From: Gluconobacter potus
Lineage (GTDB): Bacteria > Pseudomonadota > Alphaproteobacteria > Acetobacterales > Acetobacteraceae
NCBI RefSeq assembly: GCF_015244705.1
Contig: NZ_JABCQF010000002.1
Coordinates: 434,001 to 498,000 of the forward strand
Length of the DNA: 64,000 nucleotides
Reading direction: 5' to 3'
Both the position numbers and the translations under genes were made by a program. Every line of letters begins with the position of its first letter. The first letter of the stretch is position 1. The notes beneath the pieces were generated by a model that was not told the origin of the DNA, did not search any database, and saw nothing but the letters and a program-made list of their open reading frames with translations. Of this stretch, positions 17,903 to 27,131 are shown one piece after another.

Positions 17903-18781
17903 TCAGGCATCCTGTTCGGGGGTTACACCCAGTTCGGCGCTCAGATCGCTGATGAACTGCGAGGCCACACGACCGGATCGGCTGCCGCGCGCCATGGCCC
18001 ATTGCAGGGCTTTCCGGCGGAGCTCATCGCGCGGAACCGGCAGCTTGTAATAAGCCGCATACGCTTCGACGATCGCCAGATAATCGTCCTGCGTCGCGCC
18101 ATACAGCCCGATCCACAGCCCGAACCGGTCTGAAAGCGAGACCTTTTCCTCAATGGCTTCCGATGGGTTGATCGCGCTGCCTGTTTCATTCTCGATCATG
18201 TCACGCGGCATCAGGTGGCGCCGGTTCGACGTCGCATAGATCAGCACGTTCTCCGGCCGTCCCCCGATCCCGCCATCGAGAACGGATTTGAGAGACTTGT
18301 AATCCGCATCCTGGCTTTCGAACGACAGGTCATCGCAAAAGAGGATGCAGCGACGCTTCGTGGTCCGCAGAACGGCCAGCAGCTTCGGCAGCGAAGACAG
18401 CTCGTCACGCTGGATCTCGATCAGCGCGAGTGTGCCGCCGCCCTTTGCCCGCTGTTCCTCGTTCACGGCCGCGACGGACGCCTTCACCAGCGAGGATTTG
18501 CCCATTCCGCGCGCGCCCCACAGCATCACGTTGTTCGCGCTGAAGCCTTCCGCGAAATGCCGGGTATTGGTCATGACCTGATCCATCTGTCGCTTCACGC
18601 CCTGAAGCAGCGACAGCGGCACACCCGAAACCTTCTCGACCGGTGTCAGCACACCCAGAGCAGCCTGCCACAGAAAGGCGTCGTGCCTGTGCAGGATATC
18701 CGCACTCGGCGGAGGCGGACTCATCCTCTCCAGACTGTCGGCAATACGTTCGAGAGCACTGAGCAGGGCATGGTCGGTCAT
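17903..18781 (-). CDS. DUF815-family AAA+ ATPase
   Basis: The 292-residue protein matches the DUF815 group of P-loop ATPases. It has Walker A GARGMGKSS (about residues 88-96), Walker B CILFCDDLSF, and the family stretch LKSVLDGGIGGRPENVLIYATSNRRHLMPRDMIEN with sensor residues, then SDRFGLWIGLYGATQDDYLAIVEAY. The N-terminal 80 residues are helical. The role of the family is not known; it is common in proteobacteria, often as a lone gene. I chose the ATG at 18781 over a TTG at 18817. It is divergent from yajC. Confidence 0.9.
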   Translation of the reverse strand: MTDHALLSALERIADSLERMSPPPPSADILHRHDAFLWQAALGVLTPVEKVSGVPLSLLQGVKRQMDQVMTNTRHFAEGFSANNVMLWGARGMGKSSLVKASVAAVNEEQRAKGGGTLALIEIQRDELSSLPKLLAVLRTTKRRCILFCDDLSFESQDADYKSLKSVLDGGIGGRPENVLIYATSNRRHLMPRDMIENETGSAINPSEAIEEKVSLSDRFGLWIGLYGATQDDYLAIVEAYAAYYKLPVPRDELRRKALQWAMARGSRSGRVASQFISDLSAELGVTPEQDA

Positions 18782-18900
18782 GGAAAACGGTCCCGAAACG
18801 AAAGGGGTTGAGATCAAAAGACATCGGCGCCGTGCTTGACGGGCAGCCCCCGGACGATATGGTCCCCGCCAGCTTCACTCAAGACTGGACCCTTACATCC

Positions 18901-19245
18901 ATGAGCAGTCTGTTCATTTCTTCCGCCCAGGCCGCCGATGGTGGTGGCCTCCTGTCCAATCCGCAGGTGCTTCAGTTCGCCCCGATGATCTTCATCTTCG
19001 TGGTGTTCTACTTTCTGCTGATCCGTCCCCAGCAGCAGCGCGCCCGCAAGCTGCGTGACGAGCAGGGCTCCCTGCGTCGCGGTGACCGGATCGTGACGGC
19101 AGGCGGTATCGTCGGCGTTGTGCAGGCGACCCGCGATGACAGCGACGAAGTGGATGTCGAGATCGCTCAGGGCGTGCGCGTGAAGATCGTCCGCAGCACG
19201 ATCACGAACATCATGCCGCGCGACAAGCCCGCCAACGATTCCTGA
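18901..19245 (+). CDS. yajC: Preprotein translocase subunit YajC
   Basis: A 114-residue single-span inner-membrane protein that joins SecDF to help the Sec translocon. The helix APMIFIFVVFYFLLIRPQQQRARK is the family signature. It is followed by the basic cytoplasmic part with GDRIVTAGGIVGVV and the small barrel ending in ITNIMPRDKP. The ATG at 18901 gives the usual length; the open frame upstream adds 31 unlikely residues. secD and secF do not follow here, which is unusual but not rare. Confidence 0.93.
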   Translation: MSSLFISSAQAADGGGLLSNPQVLQFAPMIFIFVVFYFLLIRPQQQRARKLRDEQGSLRRGDRIVTAGGIVGVVQATRDDSDEVDVEIAQGVRVKIVRSTITNIMPRDKPANDS

Positions 19246-19272
19246 TCTGGTCTTCTACAAGACCCGTTCATG

Positions 19273-19313
19273 AAAAACGCCCCGCCCGGAAAACCGGACG
19301 GGGCGTTTTTTTT
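19273..19313. terminator. Bidirectional terminator between yajC and sodB
   Basis: AAAACGCCCCG and CGGGGCGTTTT form a perfect 11-bp stem, with an inner CCGG/CCGG pairing around AAAA. An eight-T run follows on the plus strand and an A-run (T-run on minus) precedes it, so it can serve both convergent genes. Confidence 0.93.
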
Positions 19314-19335
19314 ATTCTGATGAACCCGGAAGGGA

Positions 19336-19944
19336 TCAGGCAGACTTCAGTTCGGCTTCCGCGAACTCGTAGTTGGCGAGCTTGTCCAGATAGTTCGTGA
19401 TGTAGTCCGGACGACGGTTGCGGAAATCGAGGTAATAGGCGTGCTCCCACACGTCGAGGCCCAGCAGTGCCTTGCCCTGACCTTCAGCCAGCGGGTTGGA
19501 GCCGTTTGCCGTCTTCGTGACAGCCAGCTTGCCGGACTTGTCCAGAACCAGCCAGGCCCAGCCCGAGCCGAACTGCGTCGTGGCAGCCTGCTTGAAGAGC
19601 TTCTTGAACTCTTCGACGGAACCGAAGTCCTCAGCGATCTTCTTTTCCAGGCCGGTCGGGATCTGACCGCCCTTGGGGGACAGGTTCTTCCAGAACAGGA
19701 TGTGGTTCCAGTGCTGGCCTGCATTGTTGAAGACCGGAGCGATCTCGGGCTTGCCGTAGGAGAACGCGATGATCTCCTCAAGCGTCTTGCCAGCCAGTTC
19801 CGGCTTGCTCTCGACGAAACCGTTCAGTGCCGTGACATAGGCCTGATGGTGCTTGTCGTGGTGCAGTTCCAGCGTTTCCTGGCACATGCCGGCACCGGCG
19901 AGGGCGTTTTCTGCGTAGGGCAGGGGGGGAAGTTCGAAAGCCAT
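19336..19944 (-). CDS. sodB: Superoxide dismutase, iron type
   Basis: The 202-residue enzyme converts superoxide to peroxide and oxygen in the cytoplasm. Metal ligands are His28 (LHHDKHH), His81 (QHWNHILFW), Asp164 and His168 (DVWEHAYYLDF). The active-site Gln sits in the second motif (NNAGQHWNH, Gln77), as in Fe-SODs; Mn enzymes have Gly there and Gln later. This predicts iron or cambialistic use. There is no signal peptide. It shares a bidirectional terminator with yajC. Confidence 0.96.
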   Translation of the reverse strand: MAFELPPLPYAENALAGAGMCQETLELHHDKHHQAYVTALNGFVESKPELAGKTLEEIIAFSYGKPEIAPVFNNAGQHWNHILFWKNLSPKGGQIPTGLEKKIAEDFGSVEEFKKLFKQAATTQFGSGWAWLVLDKSGKLAVTKTANGSNPLAEGQGKALLGLDVWEHAYYLDFRNRRPDYITNYLDKLANYEFAEAELKSA

Positions 19945-20012
19945 GATGTCACTCCTTGGCAGAATAAGACGAGGTGACCGCCCTCAGGGGCGGCCGCTCC
20001 CGCATATCGTTC

Positions 20013-20885
20013 TCATTTATGGGGAAGATTGGCAACGCTGTGTTCCATCGCACCGATGAGGGCCGAGTAGTCCTCATTCGCATGTAGACGGTTCGAAAGG
20101 GCCAGCGCTTGATCGGCGACGGCCATGCTGGGCATGAACGCGCCGACCTTGCGCCCGGCATCCAGCAGAAGCCCCATATCCTTGGACATGAGGCGGGTCG
20201 GGAACTGGGACGGGAACTCGCGGTTCTGGCCCATCTTCAGCTTGCGCTTGTGGTGCGGACTGACAACAGCCACCTGCTGAAGCGTGTCGAATACGACATC
20301 ACGATCCAGTCCTGCGGCCAGCCCGTAAGAGACGCCTTCCGCGATGACGTTGAGCGTAGCCCCCATCACGCCATTCACAACCAGCTTCAGCCGCGCCGCC
20401 GAACCGGCAGGACCGGCATGGATCGTCAGCTTGCCGATGACGTCCAGCACCGGCTGCGCACGCTTGACCGTCGCCTCATCGCCGCCCACGAGCATGACCA
20501 GATCGCCGGTCTCGGCTTCAGGCGTGCTGCCGGACATGGGGGCATCAAGCAGCGAGAACCCATGTTCGACAGCAAGGCTGGCAAAGGCGTCGGCCTGATC
20601 GGGGGAGACGGTGGAGGTATCGAGAACGAGCTTGCCGGGTGTCAGGGCCGCAAGTGCTCCGTTCTCGCCATGCAGGGATTCGTTTTCCGCCGCATCGTTG
20701 GGCACACAGAAGATGATGATCTCGGCAGCTTCGGCAATCGCACGGGGCGAGGGGAGCATTTCGGTCTCGTCCTTGCCGCCCGACGGGGCATAAGCCACCA
20801 CCGGATAACCGGCTTTCCGAAGATTGGCCCCCATACGCTGGGCCATGGCGCCATAACCGATAAAACCGATCTTTGGACTGGACAT
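20013..20885 (-). CDS. Beta-hydroxyacid dehydrogenase (3-hydroxyisobutyrate / tartronate semialdehyde reductase family)
   Basis: About 290 residues. The Rossmann start (KIGFIGYGAMAQRMGANLRKAG) binds NAD(P). LLDAPMSGSTPEAETGDLVMLVGG is the substrate loop; Lys in ARLKLVVNGVMGA is the catalytic position; KDMGLLLDAGRKVGA is the C-terminal signature. Relatives reduce tartronate semialdehyde, succinic semialdehyde or glyoxylate, or oxidise 3-hydroxyisobutyrate, and which applies cannot be read here. The start at 20885 has AAGGAG upstream; the in-frame codon at 20930 does not. A short GC hairpin (19978-19993) follows the gene without a T-run. Confidence 0.88.
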   Translation of the reverse strand: MSSPKIGFIGYGAMAQRMGANLRKAGYPVVAYAPSGGKDETEMLPSPRAIAEAAEIIIFCVPNDAAENESLHGENGALAALTPGKLVLDTSTVSPDQADAFASLAVEHGFSLLDAPMSGSTPEAETGDLVMLVGGDEATVKRAQPVLDVIGKLTIHAGPAGSAARLKLVVNGVMGATLNVIAEGVSYGLAAGLDRDVVFDTLQQVAVVSPHHKRKLKMGQNREFPSQFPTRLMSKDMGLLLDAGRKVGAFMPSMAVADQALALSNRLHANEDYSALIGAMEHSVANLPHK

Positions 20886-20965
20886 GGAAACTGGCTCCTT
20901 GTGATGCGTTGCAACAGACTCACGCATCATAGGTGCCAGAGTTTCGCAGAGTCCGGAAATTGATC

Positions 20966-21904
20966 ATGGCGCTTTTTCGCTATCCCCGCCCCCTGCCGTC
21001 CGAAATCACGCCGAGGGAGATGTATCTCTCGCGACGCAGCCTCATCGGCGGTGCGGCAGCGCTGGGCGCAGTTTCCGCCACTGCTGACGCAGCAACACTC
21101 CAGACACATCCAGGGCCATATTCGGGAAACCTTACGCCCACGCCACACGAAGACGTGACGCATTACAACAACTTCTATGAATTCGGCATGGGCAAGGCTG
21201 ACCCCGCGACTCAGTCGCAGGCTTTCCATCCTCTGCCGTGGACGCTCGAAATCACCGGCCTCGTTCGCAGGCCGGTCCGCTTGGATGTGGAGCAGCTTCT
21301 ACGCTCCCCGGCGATTGAGGAACGCATCTACCGCATGCGCTGCGTAGAGGCGTGGTCCATGGTCATCCCCTGGGATGGTATCCCGCTTGCCACGCTGCTG
21401 AAGGATGCTGATCCTGATCCTCGCGCCACGCATGTCGCTTTCGAAAGCATCGTGCGGCCCTCCGAAATGCCCGGTCAGAACGAGGCGCTCTCCGGAATCC
21501 AGTGGCCTTATGTTGAGGGACTGCGTCTGGACGAAGCCATGAACCCGCTGACCCTTCTGGCACTGGGCATTTACGGTGAGACCCTGCCGAACCAGAACGG
21601 TGCGCCCCTGCGTCTGGTCGTCCCCTGGAAATATGGGTTCAAGGGGATCAAGTCGATCCAGCGCATCAGCCTGCTGGACCACGAGCCTCCGACAACATGG
21701 AACAGGCTCGCTCCTGACGAATACGGCTTCTACGCCAACGTCAATCCGCAGGTCGATCATCCCCGCTGGAGCCAGGCGACCGAGCGGGTCATCGGCGCGC
21801 ATTCCCTGTTCGGCGCCACGCGGCAGCCGACCCTGATGTTCAATGGTTACGGGGAGCAGGTCGCAGATCTTTATCGTGGCATGGATCTGCGGAAAAACTT
21901 CTGA
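20966..21904 (+). CDS. msrP: Protein-methionine-sulfoxide reductase catalytic subunit MsrP
   Basis: A periplasmic molybdoenzyme that repairs oxidised methionines in envelope proteins. The precursor (312 residues from the ATG at 20966) has a twin-arginine signal: [15 protein letters not shown]. Molybdopterin-binding hallmarks are HYNNFYEFG, the Mo-ligand Cys in [36 protein letters not shown] and [13 protein letters not shown]. Its stop overlaps the msrQ start (TGATG), so the pair is translationally coupled. An in-frame GTG at 20933 exists but is less likely. Confidence 0.95.
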   Translation: MALFRYPRPLPSEITPREMYLSRRSLIGGAAALGAVSATADAATLQTHPGPYSGNLTPTPHEDVTHYNNFYEFGMGKADPATQSQAFHPLPWTLEITGLVRRPVRLDVEQLLRSPAIEERIYRMRCVEAWSMVIPWDGIPLATLLKDADPDPRATHVAFESIVRPSEMPGQNEALSGIQWPYVEGLRLDEAMNPLTLLALGIYGETLPNQNGAPLRLVVPWKYGFKGIKSIQRISLLDHEPPTTWNRLAPDEYGFYANVNPQVDHPRWSQATERVIGAHSLFGATRQPTLMFNGYGEQVADLYRGMDLRKNF

Positions 21905-22530
21905 TGCCGGCACGCCCCCCGCCTGCCGTTTCAAAGATACCCGGCGTTCTGAAACGGCACTGGCGCCTGGTTCTGTATCCCGTCGGCATGATCCCGGCAG
22001 TGTGGCTCGTCTGGCAGGGGCAGCATGGCGCGCTCGGCGCTGATCCGGTCAATGTCTTTGAACGCTCACTGGGTCTCTGGGCGTTCCGGTTCCTGCTGGC
22101 CTGTCTCGCCCTTGCGCCGCTGAGGCGTTTCACAGGCCTGAACCTGCTCCGATACCGGCGCCTGACCGGCCTGCTGGCGTTTTTCTATGCCAGTCTGCAT
22201 CTGCTGGCCTATGTCGGCCTCGATCACGGCTTTGACTGGTCAGTCCTGTGGTCGGACATGACACACCGCTATTTCATTATTCTGGGAATGAGTGCGCTCG
22301 TCCTGCTCATTCCGCTTGCCCTCACGTCCAATGCCCTGTCCATGCGTCTGCTCAAGCGGCGATGGAAGTTTCTGCACCGGCTGATCTATCCCGCAGCAAT
22401 TCTGGCGGGCATCCACTTTTTCCTGTCCTTCAAGACCCTGAACAGTGTGTCCGCTCCTTATCTCGCAGCCCTGGCCCTGATTCTGCTGAGCCGTTTCCTG
22501 CCGCGGTCACGGATAGGAAACGGGACCTAG
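21904..22530 (+). CDS. msrQ: Heme-binding membrane subunit MsrQ
   Basis: The 208-residue inner-membrane b-type cytochrome passes electrons from the quinone pool or flavin reductase to MsrP. Six hydrophobic segments are visible. The heme-binding His residues lie in FYASLHLLAYVGLDHG and in RWKFLHRLIYPAAILAGIHFF. RYRRLTGLLAF precedes the third helix, as in the family. It is coupled to msrP and there is no other gene in the operon. Confidence 0.95.
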   Translation: MPARPPPAVSKIPGVLKRHWRLVLYPVGMIPAVWLVWQGQHGALGADPVNVFERSLGLWAFRFLLACLALAPLRRFTGLNLLRYRRLTGLLAFFYASLHLLAYVGLDHGFDWSVLWSDMTHRYFIILGMSALVLLIPLALTSNALSMRLLKRRWKFLHRLIYPAAILAGIHFFLSFKTLNSVSAPYLAALALILLSRFLPRSRIGNGT

Positions 22531-22546
22531 TCACAAGGCAGGCTGC

Positions 22547-23110
22547 TCAGGCTGCCGGCCGCAGGGCTGCACGGATTTTCGGAGAGAGCTCCGTCAGGGC
22601 CGAGCGCCGCTGCGTCAGCATGTCAGCCGGGATGGGGCGGGTCGGGAAGTGACATCCATCCGCCAGAAGCAACCCGTCCGGCAGATGGGTGATTTCGCCG
22701 GGCCGGAAATCAAGCCGCGAAAGCGGAATTCCGCATGCCCCGAGCACGGCGATGTGCGCGCTGATCCCGAGCGTCAGGACCAGCTTCAGCCTGTGCATGT
22801 TCTGCAGTTCGGTACACAGGGCCGCGCTGCACTCTTCAAGTTCGGATGGAAGGGCCAGCGGCTGGGGAGAGAGGGGCTGCATCACGGTGGTGATGCGCCC
22901 CACGATCGCGTCCGGCGATGCGGGCGCTGCATCGAAAACGATAGTGTTGGCCCGCAGAAAGGAGCCCAGAGTCTCCACGGCGTCTTCCGGATCGAGGCAC
23001 ACGATCAGCATCTCGGCTGAAAGAGGCCCAATCCCTGAGCGCCCCCCTTCCGAAGCGGGAAGAGGCGGCGGCGGGGAAGCGGTCGGTCCGGTAGAAGCCC
23101 GAGGTGTCAT
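22547..23110 (-). CDS. Divergent uracil-DNA-glycosylase-superfamily-like protein
   Basis: A 187-residue protein that looks like a stripped family 4/5 UDG. After a Pro-rich leader, the first strand is LSAEMLIVCLDPED. A helix ELEECSAALCTELQ precedes the fold's central stretch LKLVLTLGISAHIAVLG, and LLLADGCHFPTRPIPADMLT sits where UDGs carry their His-Pro-Ser motif before the final helix. The usual catalytic first motif (GEAPG or GLAPA type) is CLDPED here, and HPS is changed, so glycosylase activity is doubtful. It overlaps the NYN gene by four bases (ATGA). The assignment is by pattern only. Confidence 0.5.
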   Translation of the reverse strand: MTPRASTGPTASPPPPLPASEGGRSGIGPLSAEMLIVCLDPEDAVETLGSFLRANTIVFDAAPASPDAIVGRITTVMQPLSPQPLALPSELEECSAALCTELQNMHRLKLVLTLGISAHIAVLGACGIPLSRLDFRPGEITHLPDGLLLADGCHFPTRPIPADMLTQRRSALTELSPKIRAALRPAA

Positions 23111-23715
23111 GAATCGCTGGTCTCGTCACTGTTGATGTCGGCAGGATGACGGACAGGTCCCTGTCTGGGGGGATTGCGCGGTTCCGCCTGACGGCGCGTG
23201 AACGAGGGCGCAATGTCGGCCAGTTCCACGAACAGGTCAGCCTGACGGCGCAGGTCGTCCCCGATCATGGGGGGCGTCGAGCGCATCGAGGAAATGACCG
23301 TGACCCGGACCCCGCGCGCCTGTACCGCTTCCACGGCGCGCCGCAGGTCGGAATCACCGCTCACGATCACGGCGTGATCGAGACGGCCGGCCTGCTCCAG
23401 AAGATCCACTGTCAGTTCGACATCCATGTTTCCCTTGATACGCCGTCTTCCTGAATGATCCGTAAACTCCCGGGCATTTTTCAGCACGAGGTGGTAGCCG
23501 TTATAGGCCAGCCAGTCGGTCAGGGGACGAAGGGGGGAATAGTCGTCCGTTTCGGGCATTGCGGCGTAATAGAAGGCACGCTGGAAAAGGCACTGGCTTT
23601 CAAACAGGTTGCGCAGGCTGCGGAAGTCGACTTCAAACCCCAGATTGCGGGCTGCGTGATGGAGGCTGGCGCCGTCGATGAAAAGGGCTGTGCGTTCGTT
23701 CTGGCGCAGAAGCAT
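23107..23715 (-). CDS. NYN-domain (LabA/DUF88) putative ribonuclease
   Basis: A 202-residue PIN-like protein. The acidic residues of the nuclease site are in place: ALFIDGASLHHAA (Asp), KGNMDVELTVDLL (two Asp) and VIVSGDSDLRRAVEAVQARGVRV (Asp pair). The NYN family cleaves RNA in several systems. The last 35 residues are basic and disordered-looking (RRQAEPRNPPRQGP). The downstream UDG-like gene overlaps its stop, so the two are made together. It is divergent from rpoZ across 199 bases that hold no other gene. Confidence 0.88.
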   Translation of the reverse strand: MLLRQNERTALFIDGASLHHAARNLGFEVDFRSLRNLFESQCLFQRAFYYAAMPETDDYSPLRPLTDWLAYNGYHLVLKNAREFTDHSGRRRIKGNMDVELTVDLLEQAGRLDHAVIVSGDSDLRRAVEAVQARGVRVTVISSMRSTPPMIGDDLRRQADLFVELADIAPSFTRRQAEPRNPPRQGPVRHPADINSDETSDS

Positions 23716-23914
23716 AATGGTAATCCTGGTATGTAAAATATGTTTCCCTGTACGACAGGGGCAGAGGCTGCCTTCCAGCTGCGAACGAGCTTGGATGCAC
23801 TCAGGTTCAATTCCGGAGGTGAGGCAGGTGCGGATTGCAATCGCATGAACCGCATGTTATTGCCAGCATTCTCTCTTATTTTATTCCTAGTCTTACCCGA
23901 AGGGGGCCTGTCGC

Positions 23915-24310
23915 ATGGCGCGCGTAACCGTCGAAGATTGCATCGAGAAGGTTCCTAACCGTTTCGAACTGGTTCTGCTTGCTGCACAGCGTGCACGCGG
24001 CCTGTCGCGCGGTGAGGAAATCCGTCTGGATCGTGAAAACGACAAGAACACGGTCGTCGCCCTGCGCGAAATCGCCGAAGACAAGGTGAGCCTGCCTGTC
24101 CTGCGCGAAGGCATCATCCGCTCCCTGGCCCGTGCGCCGGAGCCGGAGCCCGTTGACGAGGAAGTGCTGGATCTCATCCCGACCGACCAGAATATCTTCG
24201 GTCTTCAGGATGTCTCCACCGAAGAAGAGCACGCCCACATGGCAGAGAACATGTCTGCTGACGAGGCTGCCGCGATCGAAGCTGAACTGGGTGGCCGGGG
24301 TCGTCGCTGA
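23915..24310 (+). CDS. rpoZ: RNA polymerase subunit omega
   Basis: The small subunit that holds beta-prime in RNA polymerase and contributes to ppGpp sensing. The conserved core [33 protein letters not shown] is complete, and [12 protein letters not shown] follows. The 131-residue length exceeds that of E. coli omega because of an acidic tail, common in alphaproteobacteria. It is followed after 36 bases by the (p)ppGpp synthetase gene, the classic rpoZ-spoT order. Confidence 0.96.
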   Translation: MARVTVEDCIEKVPNRFELVLLAAQRARGLSRGEEIRLDRENDKNTVVALREIAEDKVSLPVLREGIIRSLARAPEPEPVDEEVLDLIPTDQNIFGLQDVSTEEEHAHMAENMSADEAAAIEAELGGRGRR

Positions 24311-24346
24311 TTTCTGCCCAGGTTCACTGAAAGGGGGATATGCTTC

Positions 24347-26644
24347 ATGCCTGATGCATCTTCCCCAACTGCGCCCCCGCCCGTAGCGAGCGGGGACTTC
24401 AAGCCGTCCATTGCCGGACTGCTCAGACGGATCGAAAGCTATGATCCGTCCGCCGATCTGACCCGGATCGAAGCCGCCTATGATGTCGCCGCCAATGCCC
24501 ATAACGGGCAGCGCCGCGATAATGGCGATGCCTACATCACCCATCCCATTGCGGTTGCAAACATCCTTGCCGGTTTCCGCATGGATGCGACCTCGATCAT
24601 GGTGGGGCTGCTTCACGATACCGTCGAAGATACGGGCGTTTCCTGTGACTCCCTGAAAGCTCGCTTCGGTGAGGATGTCGCAGCTCTCGTCGATGGCGTG
24701 ACGAAGCTCACCCGGCTTGAACTTCAGTCCGATCGCACCAAACAGGCCGAGAACTTCCGCAAGCTCGTTCTGGCCATGTCGCGGGATATCCGCGTCCTCA
24801 TCGTCAAACTGGCCGACCGTCTGCACAACATGCGTACGCTGCATTACGTGCAGCGGACCGATCGCCGGCAGCGTATCGCCCGCGAGACGATGGATATCTA
24901 TGCGCCTCTGGCCGAGCGCATCGGTATGGATCGCGTCAAGACGGAGCTTCAGAACCTTTCCTTCGCCCAGCTTGAACCCGAAGCCGACGCGACGATCCGT
25001 GCCCGTCTGAACTTCCTGCGGGGGCAGGGGGCAGATGTCATCGAGCAGGTCCGTCAGGAACTGATGGCTCTGTGCGCTGAAAGCGGGATCGACAAGGTCG
25101 AAGTGACGGGGCGCGAAAAATCGCCCTATTCGATCTGGGAAAAAATGCAGCGCCGGAATGTGGCGTTTGAGCAGCTCTCGGACATCATGGCGTTCCGTCT
25201 GCTCGTCCCCACGCGCGATGCCTGTTACATGGCGCTCGGGGCGATCCACGGCGCGTATCCGATGATTGCCGGGCGTTTCAAGGATTACATTTCCACGCCC
25301 AAGGCCAACGGCTACCAGAGCCTTCATACCGGCGTGACGCTGCGTCATCCGCGCAATCAGAAGATCGAGGTCCAGATCCGGACCGCCGAAATGCATGATC
25401 TCGCTGAAAACGGCGTTGCCTCGCATTGGGCCTACAAGGAACACGCAACGCCAAGCGAGCGTGAAGCCGCGGCCCTGTCGTCGGCCTTCGGCGCGCCGAC
25501 CCGCAAGTTGCGCTGGGTTCAGGACCTGCTGGAAATCCTCGAGGACAGTCAGGCTCCCGACGAGTTCCTCGAAAACACCAAGCTTGAACTTTATCAGGAT
25601 CAGGTTTTCTGCTTTACCCCCAAAGGGCAACTGATTTCCCTGCCGCGTGGCGCAACGCCCGTTGACTTTGCCTACGCCGTGCACAGTCAGGTCGGCGATA
25701 CCTGCGTAGGGGCGAAGGTCAATGGTCGCCTGATGCCTCTGCGGCACGAGCTACAGAACGGCGACCAGGTCGAGATCATGACGGCCCGTGGCGGCACGCC
25801 GTCACCGTCCTGGGAGCGCTTTGTCGCAACCGGCAAGGCTCGCGCCCGTATCCGGCGTTTCGTGGCGCAGCAGCAGCGTCAGGTCCATCTCGACAATGGG
25901 CGTGCCGCCATCGCCAAGGCGTTCCGTCAGGAAGGCGTGGACGGTTCCGAAAAAGTCCTCGATGGGATTCTCAAGGAACTGCGTCAGGCTTCGGTGGAAG
26001 ACCTGTACGTCTCGGTCGGAAACGGTCAGCTCGGTCCCAAGGATGTGGTCAATACGGCCTATCCGGAGCTGCGTCAGAGCGTCCGCGCGCCGAGAATGGT
26101 GCCCGGGCTTTCTCCACGTTTCGGCCAGTCCCTCATGCTCGGCGCAGGGCATGCCGGCTCCAAGAATACGGCGGCCCATTCGGGAAGCACGATCAAGGGA
26201 ATCGGCTCGGGCATCGCCATCAGCTTTGCCGGCTGCTGCCGCCCGCTGCCGGGTGATCCGATCGTCGGGATCATCGCTCAGGGCAAGGGCGTCACGATCC
26301 ACCGTCGGGGCTGCCAGAACCTGTCCAGTTTCGCCGATACGCCCGAGCGTTTCCTGGAAGTGGACTGGGACTACGAGGCTCTCGGTCGCCGACAGGGCGC
26401 CGAGCCCTATACGGCCCGCCTGTCGGTCGTGGCTGCCAACGAGCCCGAAGTTCTTGCAACGCTTACCAATGTGGCTGCCAAGCACAATGGCAGCGTCATC
26501 AACCTCAAGATCGTCAACCGGCAGCTCGATTTCATGGAAATCCTGGTCGATCTTGAAGTGAAGGATCTGCGTCACCTCTCCTCCATGATCGCGGCGTTCC
26601 GGACAGCGGTGGGCGTCATGCAGGTCGAGCGCGCCAAGGGATGA
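24347..26644 (+). CDS. spoT: Bifunctional (p)ppGpp synthetase/hydrolase (RelA/SpoT family)
   Basis: The 765-residue stringent-response enzyme makes and degrades (p)ppGpp. The HD hydrolase half (residues about 40-200) keeps its His-Asp pair (LLHDTVEDTG). The synthetase half has GREKSPYSIWEKMQRR and GRFKDYISTPKANGYQSLHT. The TGS domain (LPRGATPVDFAYAVHSQVGD) and a C-terminal ACT domain follow. Intact hydrolase residues show it is bifunctional, as in most alphaproteobacteria. It sits four bases before acpS in a growth-linked operon. Confidence 0.97.
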   Translation: MPDASSPTAPPPVASGDFKPSIAGLLRRIESYDPSADLTRIEAAYDVAANAHNGQRRDNGDAYITHPIAVANILAGFRMDATSIMVGLLHDTVEDTGVSCDSLKARFGEDVAALVDGVTKLTRLELQSDRTKQAENFRKLVLAMSRDIRVLIVKLADRLHNMRTLHYVQRTDRRQRIARETMDIYAPLAERIGMDRVKTELQNLSFAQLEPEADATIRARLNFLRGQGADVIEQVRQELMALCAESGIDKVEVTGREKSPYSIWEKMQRRNVAFEQLSDIMAFRLLVPTRDACYMALGAIHGAYPMIAGRFKDYISTPKANGYQSLHTGVTLRHPRNQKIEVQIRTAEMHDLAENGVASHWAYKEHATPSEREAAALSSAFGAPTRKLRWVQDLLEILEDSQAPDEFLENTKLELYQDQVFCFTPKGQLISLPRGATPVDFAYAVHSQVGDTCVGAKVNGRLMPLRHELQNGDQVEIMTARGGTPSPSWERFVATGKARARIRRFVAQQQRQVHLDNGRAAIAKAFRQEGVDGSEKVLDGILKELRQASVEDLYVSVGNGQLGPKDVVNTAYPELRQSVRAPRMVPGLSPRFGQSLMLGAGHAGSKNTAAHSGSTIKGIGSGIAISFAGCCRPLPGDPIVGIIAQGKGVTIHRRGCQNLSSFADTPERFLEVDWDYEALGRRQGAEPYTARLSVVAANEPEVLATLTNVAAKHNGSVINLKIVNRQLDFMEILVDLEVKDLRHLSSMIAAFRTAVGVMQVERAKG

Positions 26645-26648
26645 CGTC

Positions 26649-27122
26649 ATGATCCTCGGCATGGGGACGGACCTGTGCATGATTTCGCGCATTGAAAAAA
26701 GCGTCGAACGCTTTGGGGACCGTTTCCTGAATCGCGTTTTTACCGAAGCCGAGCGCGCCTATGCCGATCGTTTCACGGGGGCTGCGCGCATGGGGAGCTA
26801 CGCCAAGCGCTGGGCGGCCAAGGAAGCCTGCGCCAAGGCACTGGGAACGGGCTTCGCGAACGGGGTCCTGCTTCAGGATATCGGAGTCTGCAACGGCCCG
26901 GACGGGGCGCCGGAACTCCTGCTTTCAGGCGGGGCGGAAGAAGCCCTGAAGCGCCTGACCCCGCCAGGGCAGGAAGCCCAGCTGCTCGTCAGTATGAGCG
27001 ATGATCCGCCCTTTGCCCTTGCGCAGGTCATCATACAATCCGTCCCCCTGACGGGTATGCAGTCCGCTCCGCAAGCATCCGCCCGGATTGAACCGCTCGC
27101 CAATGCCGCCAAGCTGCGTTAA
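26649..27122 (+). CDS. acpS: Holo-acyl-carrier-protein synthase
   Basis: It transfers 4'-phosphopantetheine from CoA to acyl carrier protein. GMGTDLCMISRIEKSVERFG contains the metal-binding Asp, and KRWAAKEACAKALGTGF carries the catalytic Glu/Lys. The 157-residue length is 25-30 residues longer than usual because of a tail after LAQVIIQS that shows no motif. It is wedged between spoT and lepB. In many alphaproteobacteria pdxJ lies just before acpS, and here it is absent. Confidence 0.95.
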   Translation: MILGMGTDLCMISRIEKSVERFGDRFLNRVFTEAERAYADRFTGAARMGSYAKRWAAKEACAKALGTGFANGVLLQDIGVCNGPDGAPELLLSGGAEEALKRLTPPGQEAQLLVSMSDDPPFALAQVIIQSVPLTGMQSAPQASARIEPLANAAKLR

Positions 27123-27131
27123 GAGCGTCTC

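Noticed and set aside
19978-19993. CCGCCC/GGGCGG hairpin after the beta-hydroxyacid dehydrogenase gene as a terminator
   Set aside because: Only six pairs and no T-run on the minus strand.
23876-25747. 623-residue minus-strand frame
   Set aside because: Antisense to rpoZ and spoT, which are both unmistakable; His/Arg-rich content is typical of reverse-strand frames.
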